64,000 nt of DNA, from the NCBI GenBank assembly GCA_963682055.1, contig OY821740.1:18934814-18998813 (forward strand), in the 5' to 3' direction. The DNA comes from Primula veris (lineage: Eukaryota > Streptophyta > Magnoliopsida > Ericales > Primulaceae). The position numbers were made by a program, and so were the translations under genes. Shown in pieces: positions 9,729 through 19,038 of this stretch. Within the stretch, counting starts at the first letter, position 1. Each line of letters starts with the position of its first letter. Under the pieces are notes generated by a model that worked only from the letters and a program-made list of their open reading frames with translations, was not told the origin of the DNA and ran no database searches.

Positions 9729-11738
9729 ATGACTGAAGGGAAGACTGTCCCGACCACCAACCGTGTCGGACGGGTTGACATGGGAAAAGCACCCATGGCT
9801 GCACCAAAAAAAGATGAGGTTTCAAGACCTAACCCGAGGCATCGGGACTTGAAATGCTTTCGTTGTCAAGGACATGGTCATATCGCTTCGGAATGTCCAA
9901 ATCGGAAAGTTATGATTATCCGAGAATCTGAAATTGAGAGCGAAGAAGAAGTCGAGGAGGAAGTTCAAAAGTACGATGAGGATTCTTTAGATGTGGCTGA
10001 AGATGGAGAGGTCCTCGTTGTTCGGCGCGTTCTTAACGTACAGCCCGTCACTATCGATGAACAACGAGATAACATATTTCACACTCGATGCAAAGTGAGT
10101 GAAAAGGTGTGCGGAGTTATCATCGATGGAGGGAGTTGTACAAACGTGGCATCCACTACGCTGGTGGAGAAATTGGGATTGGCTATGATGAAGCATCCTA
10201 GCCCGTACAAACTGCGTTGGCTTAACGAGGTGGGTGATATTCGGGTCTCTGAGCAAGTAAAGGTTCCTTTCACTATTGGCCGATACACCGACGAAGTTCT
10301 TTGTGACGTTGTACCTATGAGTGCTAGTCATTTACTCTTAGGCCGACCATGGCAGTATGACCGGAGGGTGGTTCATGACGGATTCAAGAATACTTATTCA
10401 TTTGAAAAAGATGGGAGGAAGCATACTCTTGCGCCACTCACACCGGCGCAAATTCAAAATGATATTTTAGGCAAGACGAAGCGGGAAAATCTGGTTGTTA
10501 GTCGCAGAGAAGTCGAGCGAGTCTTGAGTACCAAGGATCAGATTTTTGTGTTGCTCATGCGGGAAATTATGCTTACCGACAAGTCCTCACTCCCACCGCA
10601 AGTTGTAAAACTTTTGGAGGAATTCGAGGATGTGTTTCCCGAGGAATTACCACCTGGTTTGCCACCGATTCATGGAATCGAACATCAAATCGATCTCATT
10701 CCCGGTGCTGTTTTACCTAACCGACCAGCCTATCGTTGTAATCCCGAGGAAGCCAAAGAACTGCATCGCCAAGTGTCAGAGTTGATAGAGCGTGGGTATG
10801 TTCGGGAATCGATGAGTCCTTGTTCGGTTTCGGCATTACTCGTACCAAAGAAGGATGGTAGCATGCGTATGTGTGTTGATAGTCGGGCTATCAACAAAAT
10901 TACTGTAAAGTATCGCTATCCAATACCACGCCTTGATGATATGCTCGACGAATTGCATGGTTCAATATATTTTTCAAAAGTTGATCTTAAAAGTGGATAC
11001 CATCAAATCCGTATGAAAGAAGGTGACGAGTGGAAGACCGCTTTCAAAACGAAGCAAGGGTTGTTTGAATGGCTGGTTATGCCATTTGGTTTGTCAAATG
11101 CACCGAGCACCTTTATGCGTTTGATGAATCATGCCTTACGAAAGTTTATTGGGCAGTTTGTTGTTGTTTATTTCGACGACATACTTATCTATAGCAAGTC
11201 CTTTGCCGAACATTTGGAGCATCTACGACTGGTCCTCGACGTTCTACGTCGAGAAAAGCTTTTTGGGACTTTGAAGAAAGAGCGGTTTCCAAACCTGCGG
11301 AAATCAAAGCTTATGCCAAGGGCCGATGGTCCGTTTCGGGTATTGACTAAAGTCAACGATAACGCATATAAGATTGAACTACCTGAAGGATACCAAGGAT
11401 CAAACACTTTCAATGTTCGGGATTTGACTCCATACATTGAAGACAATGAAAATATGGATTTGAGGGCAAATCCTAATCAACCCGGAGGAGATGATGTGCA
11501 TCATGTTGTGTTAGATTCAGATGCTAAGCTAAATATTCCTCATATGGGTCCGGTAACTCGTTCAAAATCTAAGAAGCTCGAAGTAGGTAATGAGCTGCTA
11601 ATGACAAAGGAAATAGCTCATTTAATAGCTTTGAACAGCAGCTTTACCAATACGTCGAATCTTGGCTATTTCGAGAAGCGCAATAATCCGATTCATGAAT
11701 CTACACATTCATTGATTCTAAGTGGTCAAAGTCATTAA
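9729..11738 (+). CDS. Pol polyprotein (zinc knuckle, protease, truncated RT fused to integrase C-terminus)
   Basis: A 669-residue frame, in register with gag. It has a CCHC knuckle CFRCQGHGHIASEC (about 43-56), an aspartic protease with IIDGGSCTN (about 129-137) and reverse transcriptase with KVDLKSGYHQI and the catalytic YFDDILIYS (about 480-488). At about residue 513 the normal RT continuation after EKLFGTLKK is replaced by RFPNLRKSKLMPRADGPF, which belongs to the C-terminal part of integrase. RNase H and the integrase zinc-binding and catalytic core are missing. The frame stays open across the junction and continues about 80 residues into the 3' LTR, ending with a GPVTRSKSKKL motif. The start given is the first ATG after the upstream stop; natively this would be part of gag-pol. 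Confidence 0.9.
   Translation: MTEGKTVPTTNRVGRVDMGKAPMAAPKKDEVSRPNPRHRDLKCFRCQGHGHIASECPNRKVMIIRESEIESEEEVEEEVQKYDEDSLDVAEDGEVLVVRRVLNVQPVTIDEQRDNIFHTRCKVSEKVCGVIIDGGSCTNVASTTLVEKLGLAMMKHPSPYKLRWLNEVGDIRVSEQVKVPFTIGRYTDEVLCDVVPMSASHLLLGRPWQYDRRVVHDGFKNTYSFEKDGRKHTLAPLTPAQIQNDILGKTKRENLVVSRREVERVLSTKDQIFVLLMREIMLTDKSSLPPQVVKLLEEFEDVFPEELPPGLPPIHGIEHQIDLIPGAVLPNRPAYRCNPEEAKELHRQVSELIERGYVRESMSPCSVSALLVPKKDGSMRMCVDSRAINKITVKYRYPIPRLDDMLDELHGSIYFSKVDLKSGYHQIRMKEGDEWKTAFKTKQGLFEWLVMPFGLSNAPSTFMRLMNHALRKFIGQFVVVYFDDILIYSKSFAEHLEHLRLVLDVLRREKLFGTLKKERFPNLRKSKLMPRADGPFRVLTKVNDNAYKIELPEGYQGSNTFNVRDLTPYIEDNENMDLRANPNQPGGDDVHHVVLDSDAKLNIPHMGPVTRSKSKKLEVGNELLMTKEIAHLIALNSSFTNTSNLGYFEKRNNPIHESTHSLILSGQSH
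11484..11491 (+). other. Polypurine tract
   Basis: GGAGGAGA directly precedes the 3' LTR and would prime plus-strand DNA synthesis. It lies inside the coding frame, so it must serve both roles. Confidence 0.8.
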
Positions 11739-12191
11739 TTAATATTATAGATAAGTGTAAATGGTATGCATGTATCTAACTAGATTCATGTAATCTAAGT
11801 TGTTGATCTTATCCTATCTTAAGTATGACGTTTTTTGGCTCTATATAAAGCCATATGTATCAAGTTATAGACACACTTAAATGATATAAAGAATTAAGCT
11901 TTTTCCTTGTTTATCCTTTTCTCTTATCTTGCAATTTGTGGAATTCAGATTGTTAGTGGCGAGTTAAACCCCGATTCTTATCACTCCTCTTCTTGTCTCT
12001 CCGGAGTGTGGTGAATCATCCTAACGGAACTTGTTTGTGGCGCCTTTGGGCTTATCAAGGTTGTTTCATTAGAACCCCAACCCATCTTGTTTGTGGCGCC
12101 TTCGGCTTATCAAACACGAAGAGTTGGTTTCTCTCTTAAGTTCTCCTAAAATTCAGTGACTTACCGACATCTTAGCATCCCGGGCACATCA
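11492..12191 (+). repeat. Gypsy 3' LTR (700 bp)
   Basis: It is nearly identical to 8155-8854 at a fixed offset of 3337. The observed differences are substitutions (for example aggttt/agcttt, cttggt/cttggc, ctccagag/ctccggag). It encodes the last about 82 residues of the polyprotein and carries its own TATA motif at about 11841-11849. Its right edge is followed by GTTAT (12192-12196). Confidence 0.95.
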
Positions 12192-12196
12192 GTTAT

Positions 12197-13085
12197 GAGT
12201 CGTAACGATCAGAGTTAAACATTTGGCTTTTCTCGAAGCAATAGAAATTCAAGTCTAGTCTCATAACTTCGCAACTAAAAAATGCGACATCTAGACTACA
12301 CAATCAATATCATCTATAGAAAACTATTCTATGAATAAGCACATGATTTTTACAAGTCTAGATCATAGAAAATGCTTCAAAACTCAAAAGGCACCAAACA
12401 TTGCACTATAATATTGCGAGAAGCACTTGTTTTATACAAGTTTATAAGATCATAGAAAATGCTTCAAAAAGCACTAGGCGGGTTCTAAGCACAAAAGTGG
12501 AACCTCAACAAGAGCTTATATGCAAAGAGACGACTTTTTTAGATTTTCACTTCTTTTTTTACTATTTCAATTCACATACAATACTTACATTGTAAATATA
12601 ATTACCAAGTCAAATTGAATTATCTAAATCCTATTAGTTTATCATTATAGTAACAAAATGAAACAAACTGGAAAATTCCATTAGCAACGTACGAAAATAA
12701 GAACAGTCGAACATATATAAAATTAAGATAAATATGCTTTGAAAGACCAATTTAAGCGCAAGTCTACTTCAATAAACACCCACTCTGATTAAAATTAGAC
12801 AGCCACATGCTAATAATATTGTTTTAGGATTAAAGTTACGTAGTAATTATTTGATACTGAGTACTTTTTACCATGTATTTATAGCCACACATCTATTATT
12901 CACAACTATGTTTGTCTGGACAAAACGACTCATGTTTGGCTAAGAAAAACATGAGAAAGAGTGTTCTTAGATGACCAAGTATTTCCTAGAGTTCGTCTAT
13001 AACTTTTTTTATGTTGATATATAGAAATCAGCATAATTATGATGTAAAAGACCAAATTAAGCGCAAGTATAATTCAAAAAAACAC
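12197..13085. other. AT-rich spacer
   Basis: No gene is supported. The phrase 'agtttataagatcatagaaaatgc' appears twice in variant form near 12350 and 12440, suggesting a small local duplication. Nothing else bounded was seen. Confidence 0.5.
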
Positions 13086-13640
13086 AAGCGGATTGATCAC
13101 AATGGTATCAGAACCTGTAAAATAAATGACATGACGGATTGAGACGGGTTGATAAAATTTAAATTTTAACCAAAACCAACCGTTACAATTAAAACACAAA
13201 CTCAACTCAACCCAGCCCGCAAAATAAATTGCGGGTTGAATTTACATTGATTCTTAAATTTTTATTTTGTTATTTTATTTTTTATAGTTTGCATAATTAA
13301 CCTAAATTTTAAAATAAATTGAATTTTTCAAATAAAAATATAAATCAAAATAAATCAAAATATATTTAGAATATTCGCACACAAGTAACAAAATTAAAAT
13401 ATAACAACAATGGAAATTTGGTATATTAAAATACACACAATGTATATATAAATATATATTTATAATTATATATATATTGCGGGTTGAAACGGGTTGGGAC
13501 GGATTAACCCGCGGTTTGAAAATCTCAACCCTAACCCAACCCGCAAAATATATATAGCGGATTGGGGCGAGGCGGATTGATTTTTTTTGGACACTCAACC
13601 CGCCCCAATCCGGGTAGAGTTTGTGGATTTTTTGTATTTA
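13086..13640. mobile_element. hAT-like MITE (copy 1)
   Basis: It matches, in inverted orientation, the element at 54759-55327. Shared blocks include 'gcgggttgaa', 'ttttttggacactcaaccc' and the AT-rich centre. Richness in 'acccg/cgggt' near both ends is typical of short hAT-like plant MITEs. Both termini of this copy look eroded and no target duplication was found, so the limits are approximate. Confidence 0.5.
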
Positions 13641-14520
13641 GACTATGCTAAAGTAGTTAAAAAAATATATTACACATGATAATTCAGGTTCGGCATACTT
13701 AATTTGTAGCTTTAAACTAGATCGTCTTAGATCATTTATGTCTACAACTATGTAGCAAATTAATTTAGTTCTGTAAGAGGAGTCTAAAGGCGCGGTTCAG
13801 CTCAACGAGCCCTACAAAGCTGAGTCTAATCATAAGCAAACTGAACCAGAACATAATTTTCAGCCCGTTTTGTAAATGAACCTAACACATACACGGCTAT
13901 ACTAGTATTTTTGCAGCCCTGACCACAAAGGTCCCTGTCGCTCACCCTCGATTCCTTTTGGCAGAGAAGATATATGATTAGAAAATATACTCCACAATAG
14001 AGAAAGAGAAATGTGAAATAATATGATCAGATTAAATTATACCACAACGATCCGTTTAGTTGCTAACCGTCCTAACATATTAGACATCCTATTCCATGGC
14101 TTGCACCATGAATCAAGTATAACCTACTTAATTACATTCGAATTCCTGGGATGGGGGAGATGGAGAGATTGGGTGAAGGAAATAAAAGCTTACACTTGTA
14201 CTGCATTTGAAAAATTAACCAAGTAAATGTGACTTATATTATATCTTTTTTCATAGTCAAAATTTATGTCATCTTGCTTTCAACCACTTCGTTCTTAATT
14301 AACAACTGCAATGACGTACATTCACCATGATTGGTGCTAGCAGGAATTTAAAGAAACTTATGCATGGAAGCAATGAAGAATTCAGAACAAGGCTGACTTA
14401 CAATTTTCAAAAACTAGATCACTTTTTCTATTAAAAAAAGCAGCTACCTGGGAAAGAAAATAATTGTCCTTTTCAAAGAATACTTAAGTTTGAAGAAGTG
14501 GAATTTTTAAATTAGCAACA
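13641..14520. other. Spacer
   Basis: No gene or bounded repeat was recognised. Confidence 0.5.
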
Positions 14521-14525
14521 GCGTA

Positions 14526-16250
14526 TGTCAAGCCCCGAATTTACAGAAAACCCGGAACGTGATTTTAAAAGAAACTAATGAAAAAAAATATGAAACACAA
14601 GACTTCTGGTCACCCAATTTTTAACACATATTACACGAAAACAGCTCAGAACATCTACAATATATCTACATACAAAACGACACCAACTTGATCTCAAGTA
14701 TGTACTACCTCGTACACGCCAAACCGTTCCGCCTCAAGTCCCGCTCGAAAGCTCAAAAGCTCATCCTGACCTCCCAATCTGGACCCCCCGGCTATAAAAG
14801 ACAATAAAATAGAAAAGAAAGGAACAGCAAAGCAAAGGGTGAGTCAACTAAACTCGTTACATAAATCTCTACGCTAAAATTATAAAACTACGAAATACAA
14901 TATTAAAATCTTTAATATAAAAGCTTCATCTTATTACTTCTACACCACCACGACACTTCTGAACCTCAACTACTAACGCCAAGTGGCGTGACTCAACCCA
15001 CGACAACCCACGACTCAAATGTGTATAAAGTCGGAATTATAATGCCGGATCACTCCTCAGATCATGGATCACTACTCAGATCCATGTACAGAATCAACTA
15101 CTCATGAAATCTATACGCTGGCTAACACCTCCACGTATGGCCATACGTGTTGCCGTATATCCGGTGGACATCAGATCAGGCCCCCGCACGGATACAACGT
15201 GGGCACGTGATCCCTAAAATAAATATAAAAAACCGACAACAACAACCGACTGACAACTCACAACTAAAACAACACATCTACCTCCAACCCCACTTCAACT
15301 GCTTATTTTACTTCATTTTAAACCATGTGTTTATACACTTTAAACCGCAATCACAGTAAATACTCAACAAAAGTTGCAACAGTTTCACTATTCATTCGAA
15401 AATCAGCTCCAATATCTTAATAAAATAATGATACTATCAATCTAGATAATAGTAATTAAATAGCAGAATTTATTCTACTACTACTAGATGTCGAAACTTA
15501 AGTTATCAAATAATATCAACTTCATATAAACAGGCTTTAAGATACTACTAATTGATATCGAAAATCAGTTGTCAAACAATAATTAGCATAATATCAACTT
15601 AAATAAAATATAATAAGCAAGCGTAAGCACGTATATAACGGGCTTAGTAACACCCCTTTTTAATACCGAAACGATACCTCGATTGAAGCTAACAAAGGCT
15701 GGACAGTTGAACTGCAGTGAACACGCAACGAACGGGATAACTACTCGCGCCTTGCCTTAAAATCCAACTTAAAACCCTGCTCGCGACCAACCCATAAGGA
15801 CTCAAAAAGACCAATTAATATACCAACTATTTCAGCTTTTAGAAGGCTGAAAACAAGATCAAAAGATGAGAAACAGAGACTCGATAGTTAGGATAATCCC
15901 CTCTTTAATAGCTACTCATCGGTGAAAGCGGCTTGAAAAACGGCTCAAGGAGCAGTGAGAAAAAGGAGTTTTAATCGAGTTGGGTGTATTTTGTTCTCTC
16001 TCTGTTTTTTTTTTTCTTCAGCTGCATATATCGGTATATATGTTTTTGTACATATCAGAATATATTTATACATCTATATCATTCTTATCATGTACTGATC
16101 CCGAAGAGTTTGGGAGACAAAAATAAAGGGCCCAACATTTTGTTTTAGTAGGCAGAGTTTAGATACATTTAACATTTTTTTTACTTACATATATTTACAT
16201 ATATTTATTATTAATAAGTATATAAATATATATAAAATCAGGTTGTTACA
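14526..16250 (-). repeat. Solo LTR (1725 bp) with GCGTA target duplication
   Basis: On the minus strand it begins TGTAACAACCTGATTTT and ends CGGGGCTTGACA, so it has TG...CA ends. Perfect 5-bp GCGTA copies lie at 14521-14525 and 16251-16255. No second LTR, primer site or coding region is present, so it is the product of LTR-LTR recombination. The TGTAACAACCTG and CCCCG termini are reminiscent of a common plant Gypsy LTR type, but the lineage is not assigned. Confidence 0.82.
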
Positions 16251-16255
16251 GCGTA

Positions 16256-17243
16256 CGTATAAAAACGACCATTTCAAAAAGAACCTTTTATGGAAAAATA
16301 ATGAAAAAAATAGACTATTTTGAAAAACACAAACAATTTCTTTTATAATGGTACTTTTTTTTAAGGAACTATATTTCTTTTTAAAAAAAAGCGGTACACT
16401 GTTTTCTTCAGAAAAGACCATACTTTTGAGGTTCCTGAAGCTGATCAATAATAAAAGAAAATGATGAGAGCAGATGGCAAAGATCAGTTAACTATAGATC
16501 ATATCATGTTGATTAAGTTAGACGACGAAGTAACATAACACATTTTGAGTAAAGCAGCCAGTTTAAAATGCACAGCCTTTCTAGGAAACAGCATCGTTGC
16601 CAAGATAACATCGCAAGAAAAGCATTTAACATCTGGGGACGGTGGGAATGCAGATAGTCCGAGTGGACTAGGCATCCCACCGCAAGGGCAAATAATTTCC
16701 CAAAAAATTTAAAATCTATAATATGTTTTTTCGATATTTTCTTTAAATATGCAAAACAAAACAAAAAAACTCAACAAGGGAACCCATAAAAAAAATAATT
16801 TTTTTGGGCCGGCTCTGTTAACATCATCAGTTCAAGAAATAAACATACGCAAGAAAAGCTGTGTTATAAATTCTAAACAGATTGTCAAGCTGAACACAGC
16901 TAAAACGATCCGGATCCCATGGACAAACAGTGACGACACCAAAAAAGCAATAGAGTTATCCTGTTAAATGTTTAATTCATACTTAATAAACTGTCATCAT
17001 TAGGGGTTGAAACTTATCAATTGGGTCTGGTGTTAATTGTTTTCTAAATTGAGAATTGTGGATTTGCTATATTTAGGCGTCTAGCATGAAAGATTGAAAC
17101 TTGGTAATATTTTGCTGTCAGGGCTGACTATTTGGATTAACGAATTTTTTCTTTCATCTCAATGGTTTTCATTTTTCATCCCAGTCACTATGAGATACAT
17201 AACAGCAGCTACACATGTGGTTATGTTTATAAGATCATGTTTT
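16256..17243. other. Spacer with an unassigned open stretch
   Basis: Around 16510-16720 the minus strand holds about 65 codons open without a start in one frame (CPCGGMPSPLGL then CFSC and AALLKMC) and an overlapping frame of 83 codons. The composition is GC-richer than the flanks, so it may be a decayed exon, but no family was recognised. The rest is AT-rich spacer. Confidence 0.3.
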
Positions 17244-17534
17244 GATCATGTTATCGTTTTTTTTTCATATGCATTCATAATTTTTTTTTGATTTTTTTTT
17301 CTTAAATCAACGTTTTATTTTATTTTTAAAATATTTGTTAAAAAATATCAGTGATTTTTTTTTTTTTATTTATTAATATTACTACCTTATAAATTGTCAA
17401 AACAAACAATAAATACAAAAAAAAAAAACCAATATTTACCGATTTTTTTAACAAATACTTTAGAAATCAAATAAAACGTTGATTTAAGAAAAAAAAAATA
17501 TTACGAATACATATGAAAAAACGATAACATGATT
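17244..17534. mobile_element. Foldback or long-TIR element
   Basis: Arms of about 100 bp (about 17244-17352 and 17430-17534) are imperfect reverse complements, both holding 'ttaaatcaacgttttat' and 'catgttatcg' on the paired strands, around an AT-rich loop. Flanks about 30 bp outside the arms, 'catgtggttat' (from about 17214) and 'catatggttat' (from about 17561), may be an old target duplication. There is no coding capacity. Confidence 0.55.
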
Positions 17535-18155
17535 AAAAAAAAAAGACCAAATGTCCTCCCCATATGGTTATCAAACTTTGACACCTTACATAGAGGAAAT
17601 ACGGTAGGTTAATGGTATGGAAAAATATTATATCACATACCATACACTTACGGTAGGATAATGGTATGACACAAATACACATGGTATTGTATCAATTCTA
17701 CTCCTACTGAAATTCTTTTCTAGATGGTGGTGTTGTTTTACATACTAATTTGGTCCAGCAGAGTTCTCTACTTGGTTCGCTTCTTGTTTAATAAACAATA
17801 TATTCTACCGTTTTGTCGCTGGAAGAGAGCATGTAGTCTCGAGAGGCTCTGAAGGGAGAAACTGTAGATATCTAGAAGCTTTTTTTCAATTCCTGCTAAT
17901 CTGCAAAATGAAGCTTTTTTCCAGTTGCAACCAGTAATAAACAACTCACATACATTCCAGTGTTGTATCAGAATAACACTATCACACAAGTTAATCGACA
18001 TTTAATGCAGGGATGATCAAATTAATAACAAAATTGCATGCAGGGATGTTGATCAAATTAATAACAAAATTGTGAAATTTCATTACTGTAAGAAAAGAGA
18101 ACTACAACTTCAATCAGACCAACCAACACGGTAATTAGCAATTACTGTAGCTGTA
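17535..18155. other. Spacer 3' of TON1
   Basis: No gene is supported. A short local tandem duplication around 'gatcaaattaataacaaaatt' lies at about 18014-18073. A 77-codon minus-strand open stretch (17768-18001) has no recognisable features. Confidence 0.45.
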
Positions 18156-18455
18156 TTATAATACGCTGGTAATCGTAACCCACGCGTTGCATGTGCTGCA
18201 CGTAATGCAATAAAAATATAGAAAATAGATATGGTTATGATATAAATGTGGATGATACAAAAAAAAAACATAGTTTAAGATTTAAAAGAATGTTTGGTTG
18301 TTAAGGATGGATAAATAGTTTTATTAGTTTTTACTTTTTATATTTTTATGTGAGTATGATATTATTGTAATTAATATAAATGTATAGAGGTATTTTTGAA
18401 AAAAATTGGCTAAATTGGACAGCCTCATTTGACTTGGTTTACTTATTATAATACT
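18156..18455. mobile_element. Short non-autonomous element, unit 1
   Basis: It starts TATTATAATACGCTGGTAAT followed by a 'cccacgcgttgc' motif and ends TTACTTATTATAATA. It is homologous along its length to the next unit, with which it shares the TTATTATAATA junction. The 'cccacgctttgcgtg' start motif occurs in small dispersed plant elements. The class (Helitron-like or other) is not resolved. Confidence 0.45.
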
Positions 18456-18765
18456 AGTAATCGTGCCCCACGCTTTGCGTGTGAGACGCGTAATGCGATA
18501 AAATTTAGAAAATAAGTGTAGTTATGATACAAATATTTGGAGAATAAAAAAAAGATAAGAGTATAAGATGAGAAGACTAAAAAGAATTTTGAGAGCTTAA
18601 ATAGGGATAAAAAATGTTATTAGTTATTATTTTTTCTCTATTTTTTATGAGAATATAGTATTGTGATAATTAATAAAAAAGTGTAAGGATATTTTAGAAA
18701 AAAGTGGTAAAATTTGGCAGGCTCAAAAAATCTTGGGTTGGCTTATTATAATAGTATAGATAATG
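18446..18765. mobile_element. Short non-autonomous element, unit 2
   Basis: It starts TTATTATAATACTAGTAATC then 'gtgccccacgctttgcgtg' and ends GGCTTATTATAATAGTATA. It is head-to-tail with unit 1, suggesting insertion of one copy at the end of another, or a tandem duplication. Confidence 0.45.
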
Positions 18766-18986
18766 ATGATAAGCAACTGATCTTCAGATAATCTACTTTT
18801 TACTTCAGATGATCTGACTTCTACTGGCAAACTAAAAATTCACCACCCACAACTTAGAAGTTCACGACTAATAATCTCCGAATAGCATACTGCACATATA
18901 ATCATCCCATAACATAAGACACAGGGAGAGGAAAAGGAAAATACAAAACGAAATACAAGGGCAGTAACTATATATGCTATTGAACG

Positions 18987-19038
18987 TTACATACGGTCAG
19001 TGTTGTCATCGTGCTCACCCATCCCGTCCCCACCATGC
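18987..19038 (-). CDS. TON1: TON1 exon 7 (terminal)
   Basis: After TTGCAG it encodes HGGDGMGEHDDNTDRM and a TAA stop (18987-18989). The phase fits exon 6. This end is less conserved in the family, so it is supported mainly by splice phase and composition. Confidence 0.8.

Larger units (their letters stand above)
8155..12191 (+). mobile_element. Complete, internally deleted Ty3/Gypsy LTR retrotransposon
   Basis: The order is 5' LTR (8155-8854), primer binding site, gag, pol, polypurine tract, 3' LTR (11492-12191), with perfect 5-bp GTTAT duplications. At 4037 bp it is shorter than typical autonomous Gypsy elements because pol lacks RNase H and most of integrase. By eye the LTRs differ at about eight positions in 700 bp, indicating recent insertion. 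It would need proteins supplied in trans to move again. Confidence 0.95.

Noticed and set aside
17768..18001. 77-codon minus-strand gene downstream of TON1
   Set aside because: No recognisable features; it could be read-through 3' sequence, with no support for translation.
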